Positions 10,791 to 23,291 of a stretch of 64,000 nt of DNA are shown here, one piece after another. The stretch comes from Coniferiporia sulphurascens. Lineage: Eukaryota; Basidiomycota; Agaricomycetes; Hymenochaetales; Hymenochaetaceae. The translations under genes and the position numbers were made by a program. Position 1 is the first letter of the stretch. Each line of letters starts with the position of its first letter. The stretch lies in the NCBI GenBank assembly GCA_002794785.1, contig NBBA01000008.1, positions 1,240,001-1,304,000 of the forward strand, in the 5' to 3' direction. Below the pieces are notes generated by a model, which saw only the letters and a program-made list of their open reading frames with translations, did not search any database and had not been told where the DNA came from.

Positions 10791-13700
10791 ATGAGCTCCT
10801 TCCGCAGTGAGTACCAGTATGTTATGTTGGCGAGGCCTGTTCTAACACAAAAACAGCCCACAGAGTCATCATCGCCTCGCTCTTCTTGCCCGAGACGGTC
10901 TCCCTCGGCGACGGCTCGGAGGTGCCTACACCGACAAAGACGTCCCCTGTGCCTACTTCTGGTGTTGCCAATGCCGTCGCCCACCGCCTTCTCTCTGGCA
11001 CAGGCACCCCGCAGCCACTCAAAAGTCCCGCCTTTGCCCGCACCTTTTCCGCACCCTCCAGCGCCGTGCTCACCCCCCGCGCCCGTAGCATCGTTGAAGA
11101 CCTCGCCGGGAAGTCTAGGAGCTCCGGTCAATCTGCAGCGCATACACCCGCACAGGAGGCTGCGAACCCGTTCGCCCTCGCCGCCGCAAACGCTCATGCT
11201 AGCTCCCTCGCCGCCGCCGTGCATGCACTCGGTGACAACACGTCACCCGCGCGCAAGCCTTCGTATTCCGCAACGGACCGACTTCAGCCACGTGTCTCAC
11301 GCAAAGGCTCGCGATCATCCTCGAGTCGCCGCACTGAGCTTGAAAACAAGAACTGGCACATCGAGCTGAATCCTCATTGCAACGGTGGCCTTCGCAATGC
11401 CGTCGCCAGCGTCAGCGACCGCCTGCGCCGCCGTCTCTGGGTAGGCGTTCTCGGAACCCCGACGAACACATTCGACAGGGGTCTCCGTGCGGACATTAGC
11501 CAGCGCATGCGTGCCGAGGCGGACTGTCTGCCCGTTTGGATACCAGACGCCGAGTTCTCAAAGTGCTATGACGAATTTTGTCACCAGGTCCTCTGGCCGT
11601 GCCTGCACTATGCAATCCCTGACGCACCAAAGACCAAGTCATTTTACGAGTCAGAATCATGGGTGCAGTACTGCGCTGTCAACCAGAAGTTCGCAGATGC
11701 AATAATAGCAAATTATGAAGATGGTGACATCAGTAGGTGTACTTAAATATTATAAGGGCGTAATAATAACTTTCATTGACCTTTCTAGTCTGGGTGAATG
11801 ACTACCACCTCATGCTCCTCCCATCGTTGCTGCGGGCCAAGCTCCCCACTGCGCCCATCGGTTTCTTCATGCACGTTGCGTTCCCCTCCTCCGAGATTTT
11901 CCGCTGTCTCTCGGTGCGCGAGCAGCTTTTGAACGGTATGCTGAGCGCGGACCTCATCGGCTTCCAGACCGCCAACTATGCGCGCCACTTCCGGCAGACC
12001 GTCTCGCGCATCCTTTCACTTGAAGCACTCCCGAAAGGGATTCAGACTGCGAATCGCTTCGTCGATGTTGCCGTCTTCCCTATGGGTATCGATGTCAAGA
12101 GTCTAACACTTAAACGTCGAGACCCTGAGGTCACCGAGTGGGTGCAGCACCTACGCGATCGCTACGCCGGTCTCCAGATGATCGTAGGACGTGACAAGCT
12201 TGATGAAATCGCCGGGATGCGCCTTAAAATTCGCGCGTTTGAGCACTTTTTGGAAAAGTACCCGGAGTTCCAAGGAAAGGTTGTACTTATCCAGGTTGCA
12301 CTCTCAACAACAGAGGAAAACGAGCTCCAAGGCGGTGTCATTGACCTCGTTGGTCGTATCAATTCCAAATTCTCGACGCTCACATACCAGCCGATCGTCT
12401 TTTTGCACACAGATGATCTCACATTTACACAGTACCTTGCTCTGCTTACCGTCGCGGACGCATTCCTCGTCACTTCGCTCCGCGAAGGTATGGCTCTGCG
12501 TACCCACGAATTTGTTGAGTGCCAGGAGAGCCGTGCACGCCCTCTTATCCTCTCCGAGTTCACTGGGTCGTACAGCTACAGCGGCTTCCGATCATGCTTG
12601 CCCGTGAACCCATGGGACACGCGCATGACCGCGAAGGCAATCTACACTGCACTCACGATGGATGCCGAGGAGTGTCGAGCGCGCTGGCGCGACTTGCACG
12701 CGCACGTCGTTACGCAGACTGCACAAGCATTCGTCAGTGCGTTCCTTACACGCTGCTTACGCGTACATCTCGAGCACGAACGCGCTGCTCAGGATGATGG
12801 GCTAGGCACAGGTCGCACACCGTCGTTCGATGTGTCGTGCGTGCTTCCGCGTTACCGTTACGCGCGCCGTCGACTTGTGCTTGTTGACTTTGAGGGCACG
12901 CTCTGGTTACGTGACCCGCGTGTGCGCACGTTCGACCCGCCGAAAGAGGCGCTTGACGTGATGCGTGCGCTCTCAGAGGACGAGCGTAATGAAGTGTGGC
13001 TGCTCAGCGGGCTGCCGATCGGTGGTGCATTGGATAGGGTTGCACGCGAGCTTCCCAAAGTTGGTTTATGGTGAGTTTATAATATAGGGGGGCAAGCTTT
13101 AGTATCTGATAAATGCCCTACAGTGCGGAAAATGGATGCTTCATTAAGCCACGCCCCATCGCTGGTAGGGAACAACCATGGATCAACACTGTCGCCAACT
13201 TCAATCTGTCATGGAAAGCACTTTGCCTTGAGATGTTACAATATGTACGTGAATTAGTTTTAATTATTTTATGAAGACGAAGCTCATCTAATCGTTCGCA
13301 GTTCTCCGAGCGTACACCAGGAAGCTTTGTCGAGGAACGCGAAGCGTCGATCGTGTGGCGCTTCTGGACGAACCAGTCGGACTCGGCGGCCGATCGACAG
13401 TGGGCGCGCCGTCAGGCTGCGGAGGCACAGAACCACATCTTCGATAGGTGAGCTATCTTTGCTTTCGTACATTATTAAAAGACGCCCATAACTAATCTCC
13501 TGCATCCCAAGTCTGGGCGAGAAATACGGCCTGCGCATTATCCCGGGCACCAACTCCTTCCTGGTCTTGCCGAATAACGTCTCGCGCTCGTCTGCAGTCG
13601 GGGCAATCCTTGCGCCAGGCGGACCTGCACACTCGCCACTCGCCGCGGGTCCGCGCGCACTGTGGATGGGGCTGGGGCTCGATTCGGACGCGGGCTTCCC

Positions 13701-13923
13701 ATTCGACTCGCATGCATCGACAGACTCGGAGTCGGCGCTTGGCCTCGATTTTGTACTCGCACTCGGCGCAGACGAAAAGCTCCTGCGGCGGCTGAACGAG
13801 CTCGAGTGCGCAGAGACGGTCAGCATTGGCGGCGCGGCGCGGAATACGGGTACGGACGCGAAGTGGACGGTCGAGCCGGGCGAGGCGGTCGGTGTTTTGT
13901 GGCAGTTTGTTAACACGAAGTGA
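10791..13923 (+). CDS. Trehalose synthase complex regulatory subunit (TSL1/TPS3-like)
   Basis: Six exons (10791-10806, 10857-11732, 11789-13070, 13124-13244, 13302-13447, 13512-13923) encode 950 aa. A Ser/Pro-rich low-complexity N-terminus (about 25-170) precedes a GT20 trehalose-6-phosphate synthase domain with WVNDYHLMLLPSLLR and GFFMHVAFPSSEIFR, then a HAD phosphatase-like domain ending near the C-terminus. The nucleotide-sugar motif reads GRDKLDEIAGM where active Tps1 has VDRLDYIKG, the later loop reads LREGMALRTHEF instead of DGMNL, and the phosphatase nucleophile motif reads VDFEGT instead of DxDGT. These losses match the catalytically silent Tsl1/Tps3 subunits that stabilise and regulate the Tps1-Tps2 complex. 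The first exon is only 16 nt. A degenerate Tps2 paralogue is the alternative. Confidence 0.9.
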
Positions 13924-14360
13924 GAGTTGTTGGCCTGGGTGGGTTGACGCTGAATTTAATAATAAAATGGGACTGCGGACTCGGACGTGGGTGCGGAGAA
14001 GAGGGGAAAAGTAGAAGTAATAGATACTTGTCCGGTACTACTGTGAACCTGAGACGCAGAATTTGCGGTTTGGAGCGGCTGGGCTTGCTTTTTCGATATT
14101 GTATTTGTATGTTATGTGAAGGTTAGACTTAGTACCAAGTCACTCCAGACTTCGCAATCGTCCCGAGCTTATCTTGTTTTATAAACCTCACAAATATAAG
14201 CTCAGCTTGAATACTCGGTTACGAATTCGATTATATTATTACGTGATTGAAGTTCGGCATCACGCCGGCAGCTCGTGACTTCACACGTGCACGCTAGGCG
14301 AGGGCGCGTCGCGAAACGCCGCGACGGATAATCTGCTTTTAGTCGTCAACCGCTACCACC
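13924..14360. other. Spacer between TSL1-like gene and F-box array
   Basis: Contains the 3' UTR of the trehalose subunit and the promoter of the first F-box gene, including a CACGTG box at 14284-14289. It marks the boundary between the conserved housekeeping block and the accessory array. Confidence 0.45.
14284..14289. promoter_or_regulatory. CACGTG E-box upstream of F-box copy A
   Basis: Palindromic CACGTG, 72 bp before the ATG of copy A. The same hexamer occurs at comparable distance upstream of copies B, C, L and N, so it may be a shared bHLH-type regulatory site. Confidence 0.4.
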
Positions 14361-16114
14361 ATGGACACAAAGACGCTCCAGGCAATCGACCCCGACTTGC
14401 TCGAAACCTTCTTCTCACACGTAGAATCAACCCTAAAACAAGACCAGCCAGACTTGAGCAAGATTCTAGCCTTGGACGGGTCCGCTTTCCTTTTCTTTCT
14501 AACTGACCATAGTATTGACTTGACATCCTTACAAGACCATTCCTCGCTACCTTACTCCAGGATCGCAGTAACGTATCATCCGTGGTAGCTGGGCTGGATA
14601 GACTCGAAACGTTGGATGGCTTCCTCGAATTGCTATCGCGCACAGTGAAGGAAGGCCTGCCCGGAGTGCGATTGGGAGTGCTTCCAGTTGTCCCTAGGAA
14701 GCGATTCCTGTCTCTTCCAGTCGAGGTTGTTACTCAAATATTCGAGAGGGCTTGTGGCGAAGACACACAGATGTGTATACACCTTGCACTGGTCGGCAAA
14801 CAGTTTCGCAACATCGCCATAAATACGCCTCGGCTATGGACACACCTGGCCACTACCATGAACCCGAAGCACTATCTCGAAAGGAGCAAATCTGTTGGAA
14901 TAGACATAGTATTCGATTGTGACGATTACTTCGGAAAATATCTCAAGCTGTTTCTTCAAATGACTAAACCTCACGCGTCCCGATGGAGATCGTTTTCGAT
15001 GACCGGTTTCAAGCGTCTTTCAAGATACCGGGATTTCTTTTCGGACTTGCGCAGAATTTCGTCGGCGGAGACGTTTCTTGCCCTCGAAACGCTTCGTCTC
15101 GATTACCAGCTCGATTTTCCTATGGATCGCAACTTCAATGTCACCAAAAACGAGCAGGATCCGGACAAGAATTTAAGGCACTTTTTCAGTACATGGAAGA
15201 TGCCTATGCTTCGGACTGTACATGTGGTTAATCTTATCCCTTTGCTTCCTACGCTATCGATAACGTGCTTTAGGATCAAGCTGAGCACTGACACGACTTC
15301 ACAATGTTCTAAATGGAGTATGCAGGATCTCATGTCACTCTTGGGTTCGCTACACTCTCTCAAGGAACTGTCCATTCACCTTTTCGATATCTTGTTTTTG
15401 GATGAGGAGGACGTGCATGTAGAACTACTGCGACTGAAGACACTTCAATTGCGCACAGAGCTCACGTACGTTGATGCGGCTGACCAGCTTTTGGATGCAA
15501 TATCTACACCGAATGTATCCGAGGTGACCGTCCGCATACACCCGTATACACTTGAAGATATAGAGTTGCAACTAGCGAGCCTCGCTGAAATCCGTTGGCC
15601 TTGCCTCGAATCATTTGACTTCGAAATTATAGTTGACGAAAATGAATATACGCCAGATGGGTCGTTGGATACCATTCTTACCGTCCTCCCGGAAATCCAG
15701 CATTTGCGCATCTCCTGTATTGGGATTGAACAGCCGAGCGTGCTCAACGTACGCAACCGCGAGCATCTACAGTCGCCTTACCCTCCACTCCGTGCGCTGG
15801 AACTCAGTCACTGTTACATGTTCGATACATCGTTCATTCTCAGCATCAAAGACATTATCAATGCTCCTGATTTTACTTCACTAAAAATAGATGAGTGTCC
15901 TCTTATCGAGGAGAAAGTTGTGCGGGAAATGATGCCGGAGGGCAAGGTCCTGGAATGGAAACTGTATGTGCCTATTCTCCTCTCGTATTCTAATTTATAC
16001 TCACCCTGACGCAGGAGCGCTGAGGGTGCCAATGAATTGAGGACGAAGCTTGCACGCGTCAAGGAGGAGTGGGATGCTGATCGCTCTTCAGGGTCTGAAT
16101 CTTCTGAATTTTAA
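14361..16114 (+). CDS. F-box-like protein, copy A (class I, intact)
   Basis: Three exons (14361-14479, 14536-15963, 16015-16114) give an uninterrupted 548-aa protein, the only family member here without a visible lesion. A helical N-terminus (IDPDLLETFFSHV...) is followed by an F-box-like domain at about 97-145 (FLSLPVEVVTQIFE, then FRNIAINTPRLWTHL) and a long region with irregular leucine-rich segments. The block NEQDPDKNLRHFFSTWKMP and the C-terminal KDIINAPDF...CPLIEE are family hallmarks. F-box proteins normally recruit substrates to SCF ubiquitin ligases through Skp1; the substrate here is unknown. The short last exon encodes an acidic Ser-rich tail. The first intron starts GTCCGC, an unusual donor also implied in sister copy B. 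Context: head of a large array of related, mostly broken copies. Confidence 0.85.
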
Positions 16115-16755
16115 CTCGTTCCCTAGTTACCTGCTTTTTAATAACGGCGCATATCAGGACGATAACTATAAATTATCAAACTGCACCGGCCACGTAAAAT
16201 TTTGTCTGTTCCGTTTGCTCTCCTTTTAAAACTAAGATACGTAGTATCTACAGGGCACAACTATGGACAGCAGCTCGTGATGTGGTATCTAATGGAAAAG
16301 TAATAATGGGGATAAAGTTCGTGTCCCTCATCTACCATACCGTCACTGACATTCAAGAGCGAGGTTGCACACTCGACGGGACTCATCTTTGTCACTTTCC
16401 GGAGGTATGGTTACCGCACAGTGCCCTCACATCCTCACATTACACATTATATTTCCTACGTACAAAGCACCGCAAGACCCATGGGTCTTGACTCTTCGCT
16501 TGTTTGGTCCGTCCTCGTCTTCTGGATCACCAGCGCAGCAGGGCCGCGGTTGTCTGAACTTGATTTTACTGACCATACAAGTAATCATTCATGTCAATAC
16601 TCCAGCAGGAACCCTATTATCTGCGCTACAAGTCACAACGCAGCGAACGCACCGACTTCTTCAAGTCATGTGAAAGTTTGAACTCTGATTTGTTATGATT
16701 ATTTGTTTATTTGTCAGCTTGAATGCGATTACTAAACTAGTTTCCTAATTGAGTA

Positions 16756-16923
16756 GCGCATATAGTCGTCCGAAATTTTTCATTGCACCTCAGTCCTGCA
16801 TTTTATTTGTGGACTGAGGTGAGTAACTTAGGCTTCCTTTATATTTATATATCTGACTGTTTTAGCGTAAATTCTATCAGATAGTTTTAATAAAGGAGTC
16901 CTGCATTTTATTTGTGAACTGAG
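16756..16923 (+). repeat. Hairpin repeat copy 1
   Basis: Starts GCGCATATAGTCGTCCG, then a perfect 11-bp stem, CACCTCAGTCC (16786-16796) and GGACTGAGGTG (16811-16821), with a 14-nt loop. The loop and right arm recur about 100 bp downstream (near 16899-16923). Related copies are at 57556-57722, 58050-58116 and 60585-60745. Upstream, ATGCGATTAC and TAGTTTCCT are also shared with copy 3. Confidence 0.6.
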
Positions 16924-17140
16924 CTTAAATTCTATCATGATTATATCGCTCTTCGGCTTCCTCCAGCATCAGGATCCGAGTCACCCACTTACAATGAATG
17001 ATTGGAATGATATCGGCGCACCATATACTAGTTTATAGTTGAGACAGTGGCGGGAACATGGTCGGAGAAGTCCCCATCAGCAAGACGAGTACTAGTAGTA
17101 CTACTGGTGACAAGAGAATTCTAATTTGTCGGCCACCTAT

Positions 17141-17158
17141 CACGTGCACGCTCACGTG
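17141..17158. promoter_or_regulatory. Two CACGTG boxes upstream of copy B
   Basis: CACGTG occurs at 17141-17146 and 17153-17158, about 75-92 bp before the copy B ATG. Confidence 0.4.
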
Positions 17159-17232
17159 CACAAGGGTCACATTCGTGTCGCGAATCGCGATGTTACCGTT
17201 ATTCTGCTTTCCGGTTTTCAACAGCTACCACT

Positions 17233-18979
17233 ATGAACACAAAAATGCTTCAGGAAATCGACCCCGACTTGCTCGAAACCTTCTTTCGCACGTGAAATCA
17301 AACTTAAAACAAGACTGACCAGACTTGAGCAAGATTTTGGCCTTGGACGGGTCCGCTTTCCTTTCCTTTCAAAATGATCATCGCATTGACTTGACATTCT
17401 TACAAGACCATTCCTTGCTACTCTATTCCAGGACCGCAGTAACGCATCATCCGTGGTAGCTGGGCTAGATAAACTCAAAACTCTGGATAGTTTCCTCGAA
17501 TCGCTATGGCGTACAGTGAAGGACGGCCTGCCCGGAGTGCAAATGGGAGTGCTTCCTGTCATCCGTGGGAAGCGATTCCTGTCTCTTCCCGTCGAGATTA
17601 TTGCTCAAATATTCGAGATGGCTAACGACGGAAACACGCGCATGTGTAGACGCCTTGCGCTTGTCAACAAAGACTTCCGCAACATTGCCATAAATGTACC
17701 CCGGTTATGGACACACTTGACCACCACCGTGAACCCAAAGCACTACCTCGAAAGGAGTAAATCTGCTGGCGTACATATAAGAATTGACTGTGATGAGTCC
17801 TCTGGAAATACTTTCAAGCATTTTATTCAAATGGTCGAGCCTCACGCGTCGCGATGGAGATCGTTTTCGTTGATTGGATTCAGGACCGTGCCTTGGCTCC
17901 GGAATTTCTATTCAGACTTGACAAAAATTTCACCAGCGGATACGTTTCTCGCCCTCGAATCACTTTATGTTGATTTCTCGCACGATGAACCTGTGCATGG
18001 TCACTTCATGGTCACGGAAAATGAGCGGGATCCGGACAAGGATTTAAGGCACTTTTTCAGTACATGGAGAATGCCTATGCTTCGGACCGTACACGTGATT
18101 AACATTATTCCCTTGCTTCCTGCGGTATCATTAACACGCTTTCGACTCGAGCTATGCCCCGAATCAGCTGTAGAAAATCCCTCTGAATGGAGTATGCGAG
18201 ACATCACATCACTTTTCCGCTCACTACACTCCCTCAGGGAACTATCCGTAGACCTTAAGGATGTCGTATTTTTAGACTTGGAGGGCATGCACGTGGAACT
18301 ACCGCAACTGAAGACATTCCAGTTGCACACAAAGCTCACGTACGTTGAAGCGGTTGGGCAGCTTTTGAATGCAATCTCTACACCGAATGTATCCAAACTA
18401 ACAGTCGCCATACACCCGTATACACTTGGGGATCTCGAGATGCAATTGGCAGACCTCTCTCTGGGCGACATCCGCTGGCCTCGCCTCGAGTCATTTGACT
18501 TCAAACTTACACTTGACGAAAATTTCTATGTGGTAGATGAGACGTGGAGAACCATGTTTACCAGGTTCCCGGAAATTCAACATTTGCTCACCTCCTGTAT
18601 TAGGATTGAACAACCGAGCGTGCTCAACGTGCACAATCGTAAGCATCTACAGTCGCCTTATCCTCCACTCCGTACACTGGAATTCAGTCACTGTTACATG
18701 CTCGATACATCGTTCATTCTCAGCATCAAAGACATTATCAATTCTCCTGTGTTTGCTTCTCTAAAAATTGATGAGTGTCCCCTTATTGAGGAGGAAGTTG
18801 TGCGAAAAATGATGCCGGAGGGCAAGGTCCTGGAATGGAAACTGTACGTGCCTATTCTCCCCTTGAGTTCTAATTTATATTCACCCTGAAGCAGGAGCGC
18901 CAAGGGTGCCAACGTAATGAGGCCGATGCTTGTGCGCATCAAGGAGAAGTGGAATGCTACCGTCTCCTCTGGATCCTAA
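17233..18979 (+). pseudogene. F-box-like copy B (class I), exon 1 broken
   Basis: Closest relative of copy A, with the same three-exon plan. From 17453 to the last exon ending 18979 the frame is open: F-box FLSLPVEIIAQIFE, FRNIAINVPRLWTHL, then ENERDPDKDLRHFF and a short last exon. Exon 1 is damaged: aligned with A it lacks one base near 17283 and has TGA in place of a CAG codon near 17319. Translation from the family start codon would therefore stop after about 20 residues. An internal ATG at 17453 could still give a 500-aa-range protein that keeps the F-box but loses the first roughly 55 residues. Either a 5'-dead pseudogene or an N-terminally shortened gene. Confidence 0.75.
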
Positions 18980-19516
18980 TCTTCTGAATTGTGATTTAAT
19001 ACTCAGTTATCTGCCTTTTAATAACGGCGCATATCATGGCAATAAATACGTAAAATCTAATGGGAAAGTAATAATTGGGATAAAGATCTTATCACTCATC
19101 TACCGTATCGTCACTGACACTTAAGAGCGAGGATTGCATACTCGACAGGACTCAACTTTGCCCTTGCCGGTAGTACAGCTTCTATCCAGGCCCACCCATC
19201 CTCATATTGTGAATTGTACTTGCTACACAGCACTGTAAGGCACAGCAAGACTCCAGTGGTTTGGTCTGACCCCTCCTTCCGGATCACGAGCGCAGCGAGG
19301 GCCGGGGCCATCGGGGCACGAATTTACAGTAAATTTGATTATCTAGGCATCCTACTATCCAGCACTACACTCACGGCGCATCGACTTCTTTCTCACTTCC
19401 AAGTCATAAGCATAGACGCTTCGGATATTACCGAGATTGATTCGTCGTCTGGCACGTGATCGTTAGTGGTTAGTTTGCGTGTGCGTTCACCTACTGATGG
19501 TCACCGCTATGTACCC
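18980..19516. other. Spacer between copies B and C
   Basis: The first half is homologous to the 3' flank of copy A. The second half is the presumed promoter of copy C, with CACGTG at 19453-19458. No gene seen. Confidence 0.45.
19453..19458. promoter_or_regulatory. CACGTG box upstream of copy C
   Basis: CACGTG lies 59-64 bp before the ATG of copy C, matching the placement at copies A, B, L and N. Confidence 0.35.
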
Positions 19517-21269
19517 ATGAACTTCGCAAAGACACTCCAGGAGATCGACTTCAGCTTGCTCGAAAGGTTTGTTTCCCATTGAAACCAGTCCTGAAACAAG
19601 GTTTGCTGAACCCAGACAGGATTTTTGTCTTGGACGAGTACGTTTCTTTTTCTTTGCCAACTTTTTTTTGCCGAAAGTATACGCTATGCTGAGATATTGC
19701 TATCGCAAGGCCTATTCTCGCTACTTTGTTGAAGGGGCGTAGCGATGCATCGTCAGTTATATCTATCTTGCAAGATCTCAAGGTTCTGAACAGGTCTCAT
19801 CGAATTATCACATTGTGAGAGAAGGTATTATCTCGATGAGGTCCGGAGTACTCCCCATCATCCGTCAGAGGTGTCTTCTGGCTTTTCCCATTGAAGTTAT
19901 CGGGAAAATATTCGAGGAGGTGTTTGCAGACGACACCGGAGCGTGCACGAGCCTTTCGCTAGTCAGCAAGGACTTCCGGAACATCGCTCTGCAGATACCT
20001 CGATTATGGACGCATCTGACCAATCACAAATGTCCTAAACACTATCTCGAGAGGAGTAAACCTCTTGGGATTGATATAGAAATTCTTTCTGGGGTGGGCC
20101 TCATTCCTGGCCGTACTAGGCAATTTTTAAGAATGGTCACGCTGCACTCGTTCTGATGGAGATTGTTCTCCATCACTGGATTTCAAAACATACATCGCGA
20201 CATATTTTCTGACTTGGCCATTTTATCACTGGTGAACACATTTTCCACCCTCGAAACGCTCCATGTCGATTACAAGTACGATGTGCTCCTTGATGGTGCG
20301 AACATCGTCGCAAAAAACGAGCAGGACCCGGACAAGGACTTAAAGCACTTCTACAATACATGGAGGATGCCCACGCTCCAGACTGTAAACACAGTTAATA
20401 TCATTCTTATGCTTCCCACGACGTCGGTAACATGTTTTCGACTTGAACTAAGTGAATTTCAAGAAAACGAACATCCAAACTGGCGTATAGACGAGATTAT
20501 AGGACTATTGAACTCGCTGCACTCCCTTACTGAGTTATCTATCGACCTTGTGAAGATTTTCTTTATGGAGGATTCGGAAGCCGCACCCGTGGAGTTACCG
20601 CAACTGAAGAAGCTGAAATTGCGTACAGAACCGTTACTCGAGGGAGACCGCGATTATTCTCTCAAAGAGATTGTAGAGGCAATTTCGGCACCAAATGTAT
20701 CCGAGTTAACAATCCATATCAAGGAGTTCTTCCTTAGCCGGCAGCTAGAGAGCCTCTTTCCCAGAGATCGTTTACGCTGGCCTTACCTTGAATCACTTGA
20801 CCTCGAAGTTTGTTCCCAGGATCACGGCTTGGATGATGATGATGATGATGATGATATGGATGTGCCTTTAAATATCGCTTTCTCTAGGCTTCCGGCAGGA
20901 CTCCAGCACCTGCGCATGTCCTGTGATCGACTATCTCCACCGAGAAATCTCAACGTACACGCACAGGAGCAGGGAGAGTTACCCTATCCTCCTCTCAGAA
21001 CACTACGTCTCGGAAAATCATTTGATCTTCAAGCGTCATTTATCTCTAATGTCAAAGACATCATCGACTCTCCCGTATTTGAGTCGTTGGAAATTGTCGA
21101 TTGTCCCGAAATGGATGAGGAGACCGTACGGAATATGTTGCCGAAGGATAAGATCTTCAAGTACAGATGTACTGTACGTGTTCCCTCTCCTGCATTTCAA
21201 TATCTATTCATTTATAACAAGGTTCCTCGATGGCGGTATGAATGTTTAGGGTGGGTCGAGTCGCTGTGA
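19517..21269 (+). pseudogene. F-box-like copy C (class II)
   Basis: Class II copy starting MNFAKTLQEIDFSLLE. Exon 1 has lost a base after the FVSH segment, so the next codon is TGA. Exon 2 carries the F-box (LLAFPIEVIGKIFEE, FRNIALQIPRLWTHL) but stops at TGA 20154-20156, where other classes have CGA in the SS-R-W-R/K-S motif. The frame then reopens for 368 codons to 21269, including NEQDPDKDLKHFY and an Asp-rich run (about 20836-20857). Two independent lesions make it a pseudogene, although most of the protein-coding information is retained. Copies D, H and I share the same TGA. Confidence 0.85.
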
Positions 21270-21653
21270 GTTCCCCGGTACAAGAGATGCTCTAGCTTAC
21301 AAAGGCACACTATCTGACAGATACACAGATACCGAGCAACTGCATCGACATAGCCATAAGCTGCAGTGTGCACCATCTTAAAAAAATGCAGCTCTATTTC
21401 ATCAACCAAAGCGAGAGAGCGATCTTTTTTGTTTTGCTTCGTCCACATTTATCACCATCAAATTGCGGACCTCTGTAAAGTTACGTGTTTGAACCTCGGC
21501 ATCATACCGGCTGCTGGCTCTCACATGACGGCGACCCATGAACTTTGTTTAAAAAAATACAAGTGCTCGGGCAGCGGAGCATGCCTCGTTTGACTTTTGG
21601 TCATCAATAGGCTCGAACAGAACACAAACAAGGAACTCAACCAAAGAATACTA
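21270..21653. other. Spacer after copy C
   Basis: Separates the 3' ends of copy C (+) and the first DUF6533-like gene (-). No feature recognised. Confidence 0.35.
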
Positions 21654-23291
21654 TTATGCCGTCTCCTGCTGCTGAGAACTATTGGACACGCCGAGTGAGC
21701 TCCCAGTCGCTGCTCTGAAGGCTATCTGTGTCAGCGTCCTTCCTGTCCATCCTTCTGGACCATAATACTCCATCCGCAACTTTGTGAAAAGGTTTGGAGC
21801 AAGGATCGTCATGATTGTCAGGACGACCGTATGATATGCATCAAGTTGGTCTCGCATAAAGTCAATGGTAAGCTGGGTGTGCAAAGTCAACTGATTATCG
21901 GAGCACGGGGAGATTTGGCTGTGCTTGAACTTACATTACTATGAGCGGTCCTGGTTTGGATGATGAAAGATAGACACGTCCCGATAAAACAAACCGTGAA
22001 TATGCTGCAATAAGGGAATATATCTTAGGTCCAGCTTTAGGCCTTAAAATCAGAAACTGGGCTCACATGGCGAAGTACGATGTTGAGTCTCGGGCTATCG
22101 CGGTGGTAATGTCATGCGTTTGTACTTCAGTACCGTCGCTCGGTGTCGACAAAAGTGTGACGTGTTCTCTTTTCGTCTGCCGAGCCTTCACAACCACCAT
22201 GACGAAGAGAATCAACTCTACCAAGGAGAAGGATAACCATCCGATACCGGACAAGTATAACAATGTAGTTGAGCATAAAAGGGGCTCGATAGGAGAGGTG
22301 CCCAGGAGTTGACCGGAGCAAATTTTGTGCGCACACACAGAAGCGATCATCAGCGCATCCGCTGTAGAGTATTAGTTGATGTTTAGTATAAGTAAAAGAA
22401 ACATAGTAATGGTTCAAGGAAATTTCTTACACGCCAAACCAAGGGATTGTACGATGACAACGCTAAGGGAAATTAGTGAGAGAAAAAATAGTAAAGCGAG
22501 TATTTTTCTCCCCCTCCCATATAATGCGTAGATGCGCATTTGTAAAATTACTATTGGAATGAATGAATTGTAGCCACTACAACAGGCGGCCGGAAGAGCT
22601 CACTCTCTGCAAGAAATATGATAAAAGTTCCAAAAGCGGGATAAAGGTATCCCCAAAGGCCCGTAACTAATTAGCAAGCTCGACCCATGGTGGGGTAGAT
22701 GCCTAACCCACAGAAAACTTGAAGTGCGCTATTATTGAAAGGCCCGGGCTGCATGTCCATTAGATCAAGCGAACAAGCAATAAGACACAGTACCAGTCAC
22801 CAGTTGTCCGTTAGGAAGAAGCTGCTCGTTCCAATCCATGACGAACTCGCTTGCGCCGACGAGGCTATTGACCTTGTGAGGTAATATTCTTTGAAAATGA
22901 AGCCTCTGCACGTACATCAGGAACACAGCGCCCAAATATCTTGTCTGAGAATCAAACACGAGAATTAGAACCACACAACGAGAGGTATTAAGAGGAGGAA
23001 CTGACGAGCAAATACATTGCTTTTCTGGCGGTCCAATTCTTAGACTTTGACAATTGGGTTGGTACCAGTCTGAACACACTCAGCTTGTCGTGGATTGAAA
23101 GCTGGCTTACCCATACATATTTTCTCTATTGATAAACATTTTAATTAGCTTTAAGTGGTCGGATCTGTATGGGAAGTAGAGCCTGACCTCTTCCTCAAAG
23201 TTCAGGGCTCAAAGATTCCATGAGTCAAGGCGGCGTCATGGTGTAGGGCTCTACTCACCGCAGTAGTAGAAAAAAACCGTGATACAGGAAA
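21654..23291 (-). CDS. DUF6533-like multi-pass membrane protein, gene 1
   Basis: Multi-exon minus-strand gene of a basidiomycete membrane family of unknown function. The N-terminal core reads VSCITVFFYYC (exon ending near 23291), ALNFEEE on a 20-nt exon (23188-23207) and RKYVW on a 15-nt exon (23111-23125), matching the acidic-Trp pattern of the DUF6533 domain. TRYLGAVFLMY follows, then MRIYALYGRGRKILALL with a hydrophobic helix (22460-22545), a loop and helix with GIGWLSFSLVELILFVMVVVKA, and a last exon with LAPNLFTKLRMEYYG ending at 21654. About seven hydrophobic segments can be counted. The first coding exon is not resolved: an open segment at 23325-23585 may contribute but no clean splice was found. 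Function and ligand are unknown. Confidence 0.65.

Larger units (their letters stand above)
16115..17232. other. Spacer between copies A and B
   Basis: Roughly 16140-16400 is repeated downstream of copy B (about 19015-19160), so A and B are a tandem duplication that includes 3' flanks. The spacer also contains the hairpin repeat at 16756-16923, a roughly 120-bp stretch (about 16960-17085) that recurs near 26640-26945 and 31320-31470, and two CACGTG boxes before copy B. Confidence 0.5.

Noticed and set aside
16786..16923. Hairpin repeats as a CRISPR-like array
   Set aside because: Only two partial repeats per locus, in eukaryotic DNA with spliceosomal introns, and no regular spacer structure.
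20836..20857. GAT repeat in copy C as an unstable microsatellite of interest
   Set aside because: Short, in frame (an Asp run), and within a pseudogene; not remarkable on its own.
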